From positions 1 to 64,000 of the forward strand of contig JAIPBL010000026.1 of NCBI GenBank assembly GCA_021739645.1: 64,000 nucleotides of DNA, given 5' to 3'. The stretch's first letter is position 1, and each line of letters starts with the position of its first letter. The DNA is from Saprospiraceae bacterium (GTDB lineage: Bacteria; Bacteroidota; Bacteroidia; Chitinophagales; Saprospiraceae). The position numbers and the translations under genes were made by a program. The notes below the pieces were generated by a model, which was given only the letters and a program-made list of their open reading frames with translations, made no database searches and was not told the DNA's origin. Of the stretch, positions 16,492 through 24,626 are shown piece after piece.

Positions 16492-16929
16492 CTTAAGTAT
16501 TGAAAAAGCAACATGATTCGTTTTTGTATCAATAAGTAATTCATGAAACTCATTGTCAGCAATTAATTTTTCTTGCTCCAAGTTACTATTTTCAATCTTT
16601 TCAGCAATTTTCATAAGGTTATGTAAGGTTCGGGTTGAATATTTAGTATGAAGAGCATGTGCTTCAATCATACCAATTAAGGTGTAAATTTCTTCGGCTT
16701 CTTTGTTAGAAAGGGTTTTAACACAAAATCCAACATTGGGTATTGATTCTAGAATTCCGGCTATTTCTAATTGTGTAAAAGCTTCACGGATAGGCGTCAC
16801 ACTTGTATCCAGCTTTCTGGCATACTCTGCCAATGAAAGTTTTTCGCCTAATGCCAATTGACCTTTTAAAATTGAATCAAGAATAATTTCTCGAATTTGG
16901 TCTCTGAAATTTATTTTTTTTAATTTCAT
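16438..16929 (-). pseudogene. GntR family (FCD) regulator, truncated by IS
   Basis: From ATG at 16929 the protein has a GntR winged helix (about 1-70; LGEKLSLAEYARKLDTSVTPIREAFTQLE) and the first half of an FCD ligand domain (DNEFHELLI near residue 125). After about residue 146 the frame enters the IS end and stops at 16438. A matching C-terminal piece is left of the IS. The upstream start at 16980 would cover the operator and is less likely. It once probably regulated itself and the serine hydrolase. Confidence 0.75.
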
Positions 16930-16930
16930 A

Positions 16931-16948
16931 TCGTATATCGTATACGAT
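16931..16948. promoter_or_regulatory. GntR-type palindromic operator
   Basis: The perfect 12 bp palindrome ATCGTATACGAT (16937-16948), with an extra TCGTAT half-site at its left, lies directly before the GntR ATG at 16929. FCD-subfamily GntR regulators commonly bind sites with a GTATAC centre, so autoregulation is likely. The IS has since broken the regulator. Confidence 0.65.
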
Positions 16949-17021
16949 TCAAAAATAGACAATTTTTTTTCACACTGCAATAAGAAATTAATTTTTTTGT
17001 GATTAGTCTTGTTTTAGCATT

Positions 17022-17100
17022 GGTGGTAACTCGTAGATAAGGATGACTCAATCATCCTTATCCACTTTATTTTGGGTGGGTAAGGATGATTTTTATTACC
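17022..17100 (-). other. putative attI site of the array
   Basis: The core GGTGGTAAC (17022-17030) matches the outer repeat of site E but has no attC-type partner arm. Instead it is followed by GATAAGGATGA (17036-17046), its inverted copy TCATCCTTATC (17052-17062) and a third copy GTAAGGATGA (17080-17089). A single simple core plus nearby repeats, 30-110 bp from the recombinase gene, is the layout of an integron attI. Binding by this recombinase is inferred. Confidence 0.65.
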
Positions 17101-17128
17101 CAAAACAAAGATAGAAATATTTGCAACC

Positions 17129-18187
17129 CTACAAATCATCAAACGGACTTTTGATTTTTTGGATATGCTGCGTGCTCACGTGTGTATAAATCTCAGTCGT
17201 TTTACTGCTGTTGTGGCCGAGCAATTCCTGGATGTAGCGCAAGTCGGTACCAGCTTCAAGCAAGTGGGTGGCATAACTGTGGCGTAGCCAATGCAGGGTG
17301 ACAGGTTTTTTGATACCAGCCTTTGCCAATGCTTGTTTAAGTACGCTTGCCAAGCTCCTTTCATCGTAGGGCGTGTTGGGGGTTTGGCCTTCAAAAAGCC
17401 ATGTTTTGGGCTTGTGTTTTAGGTAATACTCCCGCAGCATAGCGAGTATCTTTTCGGATAGTGGTACTATCCTGTCTTTCTTTCCTTTTGCTTGCTTGAT
17501 GATGATGATGCCCCTTTTGGAGTCAATGTCAGCAGGCTTTAGGTTTAGCAATTCGCTCCTGCGCAGCCCGCAACTGTAAATCAAGGAGAGCATCGTCTTG
17601 TGTTTTTGGTTCTCATGGGCATTCAATATCAACTTCACCTCCTCCTTGCTCAGCACATTTGGCAGCAGCTTCTCCCGCTTTGGTCGGTGTATGAGTTCGG
17701 GGTCAAGTTTCCTGTTCTCTTGGGTGCTGAAGAACAGCTTGACAGCATTCACCACTTGGTTTTGGTAGCTTGAAGATAGGTTGTTTTTTAGAATAAAATC
17801 GTTGTTGTACCGGATGATGTCCGTCCCAGTGATATCTGCCACGGCCTTGTCGTTGTGGTAAAGTAGGAAGGATTTCAGCGCCTCGGCATATACTTTTACT
17901 GTATTGTCGCTGTACCGTCGGGAGCGCAGCCACTGTTCAAAGGCTTGTATGCCTTGCTGGTGGGAATCGTTGAGCGATATCAATGGTGGAAGCCTGAACC
18001 GCTCCCGATACTCAGGTGTATCGGGCAGGTGCCAAACACCCAGTGTAGTGCTCCACCGAGCACCTTCCAGCTTTTTGATGCGGGCTATTAGCTCGGCGTT
18101 TTTCTCAAATACCACGGCAATCCTGGTTTCCTTCTGGTATTTTACTAGACGGGCTTCCCATTTGAAGGTTTTTGTAATTGACTTCAT
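17129..18187 (-). CDS. tyrosine recombinase, candidate integrase of the cassette array
   Basis: The 352-residue protein has an N-terminal arm-like domain (about 1-70; GARWSTTLGVWHLPD), a SAM-like core-binding domain (about 80-170) and a C-terminal catalytic domain with all expected residues: Arg in SCGLRRSELLNL, Lys in QAKGKKDRIVPL, LHWLRHSYATHLL, the LGHNSSKTTE histidine and nucleophile Tyr in IYTHV. The end KIKSPFDDL recalls IntI's VRSPLD. No IntI-type insertion is seen between the Lys motif and HxLR. The gene points towards the array, with the presumed attI after its stop, the reverse of classical integrons. Confidence 0.85.
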   Translation of the reverse strand: MKSITKTFKWEARLVKYQKETRIAVVFEKNAELIARIKKLEGARWSTTLGVWHLPDTPEYRERFRLPPLISLNDSHQQGIQAFEQWLRSRRYSDNTVKVYAEALKSFLLYHNDKAVADITGTDIIRYNNDFILKNNLSSSYQNQVVNAVKLFFSTQENRKLDPELIHRPKREKLLPNVLSKEEVKLILNAHENQKHKTMLSLIYSCGLRRSELLNLKPADIDSKRGIIIIKQAKGKKDRIVPLSEKILAMLREYYLKHKPKTWLFEGQTPNTPYDERSLASVLKQALAKAGIKKPVTLHWLRHSYATHLLEAGTDLRYIQELLGHNSSKTTEIYTHVSTQHIQKIKSPFDDL

Positions 18188-18338
18188 AGTATGCTGTTTT
18201 TCAGAAAATGTCCATCAAATATAAACCACCCCGCAAAATATCCCAATCCCAATATCCCAGTACCACCAGCATCGGACAGACCGTTGAGGCAACGGTGAGC
18301 CAAAGCCAATACCCGGGCCTATTCAGCGGTTCCCCAAA

Positions 18339-19253
18339 TTACGCAGGCTTATCCTGCGCTTCAATTTTAACTTTGAATTCAGGTGCCTCCACCAAATGGA
18401 AGGTGGCGGAAGCGAACTTAACTTGCCCATTTGTAGCCTCCACTTTTTTGAGGATTTGGGTGAATAGTTCGCTTTTGGTTATCCTGCGTTTTTTATAACC
18501 CACCACATAACGCAAAGTATATTCCACCCAATTGTCGTTGGCGACCAGTGAAACCATGGGTTCAGTTTGAGCCGTTTCCAACCGAAATTGACTTTGCAGC
18601 ACTGTCCATTTTTCTTTAGATTTTTCTGTCAAATCGCCAGCCACCGCTTTGCCAACTTGCAAAAATATTTCTTTAGCTATATCATAATTGCTGCCGTATT
18701 GTATAGGGATTTTAATTTCGTCCCATAAGAAAGGGAAATCACCGGAATAATTAAATACAGGCTCTTTAAAAACAAAGCTGTTTGCAATCAAAACAATCCT
18801 TCCATTGTATAAATCCCCATCAACCCATTGCCCAGTTTCCATGATGGTGGTGCGCAAAACGCCGATGTCCATCACATCCCCTTTGATTCCCCCTAACTGG
18901 ACCCGGTCGCCCGACCTGTAAAACCCACCGAACATGATGGCCAACCAACCAGCAAAAGAGGCGATTACTTCCTGTAGCGCAAATGCAATACCTGCACCAG
19001 CTACTCCTAAAGCAATGGTCAAATTGCCAAGTTTGTCACTAAAAACAACGGTCACTAAAACAAGGGTCAAAAAATAGCCAATAAAACTGCTGAATTTTTT
19101 AGCCCTGTAACGGTTGTCGTTGTCTTTGATTTTGGAAAAAAAACTGCGTTGAAGCGCTTTGATGATGAGCCAAATGATGGCAATCCCAATGAGGATGGTT
19201 ACTAGTTTTCCAACGAGCGGGTCGTATAATATTTTTTGAATTTGTGCTTCCAT
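18339..19253 (-). CDS. MscS-family mechanosensitive channel
   Basis: The 304-residue membrane protein has two to three transmembrane helices (about 15-40, 55-75 and the pore helix 80-105), the pore-lining pattern LTIALGVAGAGIAFALQEVIASFAG split by glycines, and the beta domain GDRVQLGGIKGDVMDIGVLRTTI. It would open on membrane tension and release solutes. It is a stand-alone gene in GC-richer DNA next to the integrase and probably belongs to the chromosome. The 150 bp between it and the integrase hold no gene that I can support. Confidence 0.9.
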   Translation of the reverse strand: MEAQIQKILYDPLVGKLVTILIGIAIIWLIIKALQRSFFSKIKDNDNRYRAKKFSSFIGYFLTLVLVTVVFSDKLGNLTIALGVAGAGIAFALQEVIASFAGWLAIMFGGFYRSGDRVQLGGIKGDVMDIGVLRTTIMETGQWVDGDLYNGRIVLIANSFVFKEPVFNYSGDFPFLWDEIKIPIQYGSNYDIAKEIFLQVGKAVAGDLTEKSKEKWTVLQSQFRLETAQTEPMVSLVANDNWVEYTLRYVVGYKKRRITKSELFTQILKKVEATNGQVKFASATFHLVEAPEFKVKIEAQDKPA

Positions 19254-19385
19254 CAGTTACAAATCTTGGATGAGGCCAAAGGTAGCATTTCATTCAAACA
19301 TAGCGAGTGCGCTTTTGAAGGCACCTAACGATTTTTGACCAAAGATGCGGACGCCTTCCAAGCAGGGCTAGGTCGGAAGGCCAGG

Positions 19386-19498
19386 CCATCTCTTTCGTGG
19401 AATTGGTGGAGGGGCCGTATTTTTATGTGATTCAGAAGAAAATGAATAAAAGTGTGGAGCTGGTGGAGACGGATGAGTTTGATTTGCAGGAGTGTTGA
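19386..19498 (+). pseudogene. possible C-terminal gene remnant
   Basis: A plus-strand frame without its own start reads SFVELVEGPYFYVIQ, then KKMNKSVELVETDEF and DLQEC before TGA at 19496-19498. The acidic codon pattern looks like the end of a real protein, but no family is recognised. It sits in the 470 bp without intact genes between MscS and the methyltransferase, which otherwise hold only attC-like debris. An 18 bp piece of it (19417-19434) recurs near 56,388. Confidence 0.3.
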
Positions 19499-19644
19499 GG
19501 GGCTATAAAAATAAGTGCGCAATCTGCATTCGTAACGATGCACTGGTCATAGGTTGGTGTGTGATTTTCAACCGGGTCGAGTTGATGGGCACTGTAGGTA
19601 CTGCTTTATTAACGGCATTGCTTCATCAACGGGTTTCGACAAAA

Positions 19645-19712
19645 GTTAATGGTTCTCAGCTATACGCAGGCAGGGCTTTTTAGCACTGAACTACCTAAGA
19701 AGCACTGAACAC
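19645..19712 (-). other. half attC-like site beyond the integrase
   Basis: The stretch matches the left half of site B: CAGCTATACGCAGGCAGGG is identical, and the following CACTGAA...CCTA.GAAG..CTGAAC pattern is kept. The left core is degenerate and no right arm follows. It ends 12 bp before the stop codon of the methyltransferase, the same place an attC holds after cassette genes. Fragments like ATCAACGGGTTTCG just upstream (19628-19641) may be more debris. Confidence 0.65.
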
Positions 19713-19723
19713 AGTCTTAGGTC

Positions 19724-20566
19724 TTATTTTTCTGCCAAAATGATGTTGTATTCCCATAAATTTTCCTTGAGTGCACGATACTGAAAATAACCACTTTTAT
19801 AATGGTGCTTCGCAAATCTTGAAACGTTCGGGTTAAACAAATTATAAATTTCCGAAGGCAGAAACCCAAGTATTGCAGCGTGGTACATGCGTTTAGCACT
19901 TTTTTTTATCTTGGTTGTATAGTCAAAAGTTTTAGCGGTAGAAAACCCCTTTGATTTTAATCCTTCCAGGAAAAAATCAGTTGTAACGAGGTTCGAAACT
20001 CCCCACGTCTCACCCCACTTCTTAATCCATTTATGCGGGTCTGACTGGTTTTTATCCGTTATAAAACAATCGCTTAGTATCAGTTTGCCTCCTTTCTTTA
20101 ACAACCTATAGGCCTCGTTAATAAAAAGCAGTTTATCTGGTGCGGAGGAAACGCTTTCGCATGCCCAAACAACATCAAATGATTCGTCTTCGAAAGTGGT
20201 TTGGGTATAATCCATCAACAGGAAATTGACCTTGTGGTCAATCTTCTTTTGCTTCGCCATATTGTTAGCAAAATCCACCTGCTTTTGACTTAACGTTATG
20301 CCAATTACTTCCACATTTTTATTTTCATGTAAAAACATGGCAGCACCTCCCACGCCACCACCTGCATCTAATATGATGTCTGTTTCCTTGATTTCACACA
20401 GTTCCATCAACACCTTATTGGTGTTCATAAGTGACTCAGTGAAATTTTTGGTTTCCTTTTCCCAGATTCCATAGTGGAGCGATAGCCCTTCTTTTAGATT
20501 CCACCATTTTTCGTAATGAATTTGAGTGGTATTGTAATAGTCGGCAATATCCTTTGAGGTAAACAT
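19724..20566 (-). CDS. class I SAM-dependent methyltransferase
   Basis: The 280-residue protein has the SAM-binding motif I DIILDAGGGVGGAAMFL near residue 63, a motif II acidic strand (EVIGITLSQKQVDFAN) and FDVVWACESVSSA plus LKKGGKLILSDCF, the layout of small-molecule C-/N-methyltransferases of the tocopherol/sarcosine/ubiquinone type. Substrate unknown. It is more AT-rich than the DUF819 gene next to it and follows a half attC-like site, so it may be a stranded cassette. Confidence 0.8.
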   Translation of the reverse strand: MFTSKDIADYYNTTQIHYEKWWNLKEGLSLHYGIWEKETKNFTESLMNTNKVLMELCEIKETDIILDAGGGVGGAAMFLHENKNVEVIGITLSQKQVDFANNMAKQKKIDHKVNFLLMDYTQTTFEDESFDVVWACESVSSAPDKLLFINEAYRLLKKGGKLILSDCFITDKNQSDPHKWIKKWGETWGVSNLVTTDFFLEGLKSKGFSTAKTFDYTTKIKKSAKRMYHAAILGFLPSEIYNLFNPNVSRFAKHHYKSGYFQYRALKENLWEYNIILAEK

Positions 20567-20726
20567 GATTCAAACTAACTATTTTATCGGCAGAACGGTG
20601 ATTCCAGTTTCGTGCCTATGTAAGAGTAAAATTTTACGCTGTGTCAAAGTTGAGCTAGCCTTGAAAGACATGCGACGCTGATGTTAAAAGTATTTCAGGA
20701 GTACTCCCAGTGCCCAATGCCCCAAC

Positions 20727-22109
20727 CTACCCTGCTATTCCCCGCATCAACATCGCACAGATAATTGCACCATAAGTGCCGAGCGCATAACCCATTACCG
20801 CCAACAACACGCCAACCGGAGCCAGTGCTGGACTGAATGCCGATGCTACAATCGGCGCCGATGCAGCCCCGCCAATATTGGCCTGGCTGCCCACTGCCAC
20901 AAAGAAAAATGGCGCCTTGATGAGCTTGGCCACCACAATCAGCAAGGTGCAGTGCACCAGCATCCATACCACACCAATGGCAAACAGGCCGAGGTGGTCG
21001 AAGATTTCGCCGATGTTCATTTTCATGCCAATGCTCGTCACCAGCACATAGATGAACAAGGTGCCCCACGTGGAAGCACCCACACCTTCCAGCTTCCGGG
21101 CACGGGAAAACGACAACAGCAGACCCACTGTCGTGGACACCAGCACAATCCAGAAAAACGGCTCCAGCAAAGATTCCATCTTGGCTGCCTTGATGGCTTC
21201 TGCCGAATTTTCCAATGCAGGCACGACCATGTCGGCCACCAGGTGCGACACCGCCACACCGCTAAAGGCCACGGCCATGAGCATGAAAAGATGCCTTGCC
21301 GTCGCTACTTTTTCGATGCTGGCTCGATAGCTCGACACCCGCTCCTCCAATTCCTTGATGGCGGAGTTGTCGGCCTTCAGCCAGTTGTCTATTTTTTGGA
21401 AAGTGCTAGCACCGTAAAGCAGCGCTGCCATCCAGATATTGGCCACAAGCACGTCCACCACCACCATGGTGCCGAAGAGCGAGTCGTTCACCTTGAAGAT
21501 TTCTTTCATTGCCGCTTGGTTGGCCCCGCCGCCAATCCAGCTACCAGCGATTGTGGAAAGTCCTCGCCAAAGCTCATCGGGCGTTACGCCCACGACGTCG
21601 GGCATGAGGTAGGTGATAAGCATCAAGGCCACTGGTCCGCCGATGACTACGCCCAAAGTGGCTGTGAAGAACATGATAAGTGCTTTAGGGCCAAGTTTCA
21701 GGATGCCTTTTAGGTCAATGCCGAGACAGAGCAGCAGCAAGCTGGCGGGCAACAGGTAGCGGCTGGCTACGAAGTAAAGTTGGCTCTTGTGGGCAAATGC
21801 ACCGTATTCGCCCTTGGCGATTCCCTGCGTTTCAAGCCAGTCCTTAATTTCACCGTAGGACATGCCGGAACTGGGGAGCGATAGCCCTTTTTCACCCAAT
21901 AGCTTCAATAGCCCCCCGTCGAACCACTCTGGGGCAATCAACCCCAGCGGCCAGTAGAGCAACGCTGGCAGGAAGTAGCACAGCACGAGCGTTGGCACGA
22001 TGCCGTAAAATTTGCTGAAGGAAGGCAGTTTCGAGGTGTAAAAAACGCCGCCCAAAATGAGGCAGAGCAGGCCGAATACCACGGCGTCGTTGGTGAAAAT
22101 AGGTTCCAA
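20727..22109 (-). CDS. DUF819 family integral membrane protein
   Basis: The 460-residue protein has about ten hydrophobic helices and the DUF819 pattern (FTNDAVVFGLLCLILGG at the start; GSWIGGGANQAAMKEIF in the middle; GSQANIGGAASAPIVASAF near the end). The repeated glycine-rich segments resemble inverted-repeat transporters, but no substrate is established. The only plausible start is TTG at 22109, directly against the iterated-word repeat at 22110-22146; an earlier ATG may have been lost there. Confidence 0.85.
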   Translation of the reverse strand: MEPIFTNDAVVFGLLCLILGGVFYTSKLPSFSKFYGIVPTLVLCYFLPALLYWPLGLIAPEWFDGGLLKLLGEKGLSLPSSGMSYGEIKDWLETQGIAKGEYGAFAHKSQLYFVASRYLLPASLLLLCLGIDLKGILKLGPKALIMFFTATLGVVIGGPVALMLITYLMPDVVGVTPDELWRGLSTIAGSWIGGGANQAAMKEIFKVNDSLFGTMVVVDVLVANIWMAALLYGASTFQKIDNWLKADNSAIKELEERVSSYRASIEKVATARHLFMLMAVAFSGVAVSHLVADMVVPALENSAEAIKAAKMESLLEPFFWIVLVSTTVGLLLSFSRARKLEGVGASTWGTLFIYVLVTSIGMKMNIGEIFDHLGLFAIGVVWMLVHCTLLIVVAKLIKAPFFFVAVGSQANIGGAASAPIVASAFSPALAPVGVLLAVMGYALGTYGAIICAMLMRGIAG

Positions 22110-22250
22110 TTGTTAGATTGTTGTATTGTTAGATTGTTGTATTGTTTTTGGGTTTCTGCGCGAATGTAGGGTTTTATGGCAAAACGACTAATTTTGACCA
22201 AGCACCAAAGTGCCAACAACAATCAAACAATGAAGCAATCCAACAATTAT
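22110..22250. repeat. iterated-word inverted repeat between divergent genes
   Basis: The word TTGTTAGATTGTTGTA is repeated about twice (22110-22146). An inverted counterpart made of CAACAATC/CAAACAAT/CCAACAATT words lies at 22212-22250. The left arm touches the DUF819 start codon and the right arm contains the start codon of the deaminase, so the repeat seems to have reached into both gene starts. Confidence 0.6.
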
Positions 22251-22712
22251 AAATTTTTCATGCAAGCTGCCATTCAACTCGCCTTCGAGGGGATGCGCAG
22301 CGGCGAAGGCGGCCCGTTCGGGGCGGTGGTGGTGAAAAACGGTGAAATCATCGGCCGTGGAAACAACCGGGTGGCCACCACGCTCGACCCCACGGCCCAT
22401 GCGGAAATCGTCGCCATTCGGGATGCTTGCCGCCATTTGGGGCATTTCCAACTGGACGACTGCCTGCTTTTTACCTCCTGCGAGCCCTGCCCCATGTGCC
22501 TCGGCGCCATCTACTGGGCTCGGCCCCAAGCGTTCTACTTTGCCTGTACCAAGGCCGATGCGGCGTCCATTGACTTCGATGACCAGTTCATTTATGACGA
22601 GCTGAAATTGCCTTTTGCGGAGCGAAAAATACCTGCCATCCCGCTGCTGCGGGAGGAGGGTTTGAAGGCATTTGAGGAGTGGCGGAATTTGGAGGACAAA
22701 TTTGTCTATTGA
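22230..22712 (+). CDS. nucleoside/guanine deaminase-like protein
   Basis: The 160-residue protein is a cytidine-deaminase-superfamily enzyme with the zinc and catalytic motifs HAEIVAIRDAC and SCEPCPMCLGAIYW. The C-terminus (DDQFIYDELKLPFAERKIP) is like guanine deaminases of the GuaD type, which turn guanine into xanthine; a tRNA adenosine deaminase is less likely. ATG at 22230 encodes MKQSNN from repeat sequence; ATG at 22260 is an equally good start. It converges with the next gene, with only 16 bp between stops. Confidence 0.85.
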   Translation: MKQSNNYKFFMQAAIQLAFEGMRSGEGGPFGAVVVKNGEIIGRGNNRVATTLDPTAHAEIVAIRDACRHLGHFQLDDCLLFTSCEPCPMCLGAIYWARPQAFYFACTKADAASIDFDDQFIYDELKLPFAERKIPAIPLLREEGLKAFEEWRNLEDKFVY

Positions 22713-22728
22713 TTCGCATGTTGGTGGG

Positions 22729-24507
22729 CTATTCGCTGCCTTCATTTGTCTGAAATGGCATGAAAATCAGCACGTTGTCAATGCCTAGGTGCGCTCGCAC
22801 GTAGTCGTTCCATTTGAGGACGGCAGCTTCCCTGGTTCCTCTTTCCATGCTTTTAATGAACTCCCTTTTCTTCATTTCAAAATCTGTCGCAAATGCTGAC
22901 TTCAGTTTATTTAACTCAATTGGGTCATGCCTTACCGCCTTCAGTGCCGCCTCCAACTTGCGCCGCTCTATTTCACAAAAATCAAAGAACAGGTTGACAA
23001 AACAACGTGTTTTGTTGTCCATCGGAAGATGGTAATAACTCTCGTAGGGGTCGAAAATCGTTGCGGTTAGGATGTCGGTGGAATCCTTGTAGGTGTTTGT
23101 ATCCATGAAAATCTTGACGGCAAGGTGGTATTGCTCGCTTTTGAAATTGCCAGCAGCGGCACTGTTTGTGGTGTCAGCTACAACTTCCCTGAACTGTACC
23201 CTGTTCGACGACCAAAACACGAAAGGTTGCTCGAATAATCCTACCCCTTTGAACTTGTCATTCTTCTTGAATACCTTTTTGTTGGTTACGGAGGCAGCTG
23301 CGTCAAAGTAGTTTTCGTTCAGGTTTTTGAATTCGTTCAAACGGTACTCGTCGTTGTTTTTCCAGAAGAAATCATTGTAGGGCATGGCGTTGATGAGCCT
23401 GTAATCACGTCCTTTGAAGGTGCTCGTGGCATACTCGATTTTAGGCAGCTCAAACAATCGCTGGAAGTCATAGGCATATAATATCGCTTTGGTGGCTATG
23501 GTATAAACCTGCGCTTGCGCCTGGTCTTTTCTGCTTTTGTAATCCATTCCATAGGTGAAATCAACATGGTTGAACACGATGTCGCCATCAACAGGCACAA
23601 AGGTTTTGGTGATGTTCAAGCTGACATTTGCAATACTGTCCGTTGAGAAGATGGGCAAAAAGGGGTGTAGCTGGCAATCCTCGCAACTGAGGTTGATTTT
23701 CAAGATGTAGTTCTTTGTTTTGTTTATCCAAATGGTGCCCTTGTAAAGAAGCCCAGGTTTGGCAACTGGTTCAAAATCAACGACATAGATAGAGTCGCTG
23801 CCATTTTCCAAGTATTTTTTTGATAAATGGAGGGAGTAGTTTTTCATCATGGCCCGCTTCGTCAGGTCGAGTGGGTTGCTGGGGTAGCTAGTGTTCCTGG
23901 CCATCAATTTAGACATGGTGATGGCCATCGAGCTTTCCATGGAAGCAAAAAAACGGTCGCCTTGCGGCTGCATGGCCAATCTTCCAGCCTTTAGTTGAAG
24001 GTCGGTCAGTTCGTAGCCTTGCACTCCCACATTGTAAAAACCCTCGACGAGTTCCACTTGCTGGGAGTCCCGGAAGCTTTTCAGTTCGTAGTATGCCTTG
24101 GCCATTTTGCTTGCCTTTGGTGGCCTTCGTTTGGCATTGGCCAACAACTCAAACAGGTAGGAATTTAAACGGGGAGTGACCACCACTTCACCCAGCAATT
24201 GGGCGCTTTCTTCCAGCATTACGGTATAGAATTTCGCATTCGCTTGGAGTTTTATTTTGTGCTCCGTGTAGCCAATAAAAGTGACGAAAATCGAATCCTG
24301 CAAAGACTTCGCTTCCACTCGAAAATACCCGTCACTGTTGCTGATAGTGCCTTTTTGGAGGGTTTTGTTGAAGATGTTGGCATACAGTATCGGCTCCCTC
24401 GTGGCAGCATCCAAAATCCTGCCTTCAATGCTAGGGTAGCCGTCATTTTTTTGACCAAACACAAGGCACGAGAGGCCCATTAAAAAGCAGATTAGTTTTA
24501 ATTTCAT
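22729..24507 (-). CDS. carboxypeptidase-like regulatory domain outer-membrane-associated protein
   Basis: The 592-residue exported protein (MKLKLICFLMGLSCLVFGQ) starts with a CarboxypepD_reg-like beta-sandwich (SIEGRILDAATREPILYANIF...GTISNSDGYFRV, about 25-105), followed by a TonB-receptor-like GEVVVTPR strand and a long uncharacterised region typical of Bacteroidota DUF5686-like surface proteins. No catalytic residues are recognisable. It may be envelope-associated; function unknown. Confidence 0.7.
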   Translation of the reverse strand: MKLKLICFLMGLSCLVFGQKNDGYPSIEGRILDAATREPILYANIFNKTLQKGTISNSDGYFRVEAKSLQDSIFVTFIGYTEHKIKLQANAKFYTVMLEESAQLLGEVVVTPRLNSYLFELLANAKRRPPKASKMAKAYYELKSFRDSQQVELVEGFYNVGVQGYELTDLQLKAGRLAMQPQGDRFFASMESSMAITMSKLMARNTSYPSNPLDLTKRAMMKNYSLHLSKKYLENGSDSIYVVDFEPVAKPGLLYKGTIWINKTKNYILKINLSCEDCQLHPFLPIFSTDSIANVSLNITKTFVPVDGDIVFNHVDFTYGMDYKSRKDQAQAQVYTIATKAILYAYDFQRLFELPKIEYATSTFKGRDYRLINAMPYNDFFWKNNDEYRLNEFKNLNENYFDAAASVTNKKVFKKNDKFKGVGLFEQPFVFWSSNRVQFREVVADTTNSAAAGNFKSEQYHLAVKIFMDTNTYKDSTDILTATIFDPYESYYHLPMDNKTRCFVNLFFDFCEIERRKLEAALKAVRHDPIELNKLKSAFATDFEMKKREFIKSMERGTREAAVLKWNDYVRAHLGIDNVLIFMPFQTNEGSE

Positions 24508-24626
24508 AGCTACTTATTGTTTGGGGCAACATCTATCCGAAGCAAAATTTGGCTGCCCCTATTTTTTGCAAGCACTGTATCAACATGTTTAAGGATGGTC
24601 TGTCGGGTTGCAGTATGGCGATAGCC

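Noticed and set aside
18208..18498. 96-residue plus-strand frame between integrase and MscS
   Set aside because: The second half is antisense to MscS, and the first half has no family features or promoter.
20952..21713. 253-residue histidine-rich plus-strand frame
   Set aside because: It is antisense to the DUF819 membrane protein; His-rich composition is typical of shadows of such genes.
22188..22745. 185-residue minus-strand frame opposite the deaminase
   Set aside because: The deaminase zinc motifs on the plus strand are decisive; the antisense frame is due to high-GC codon bias.
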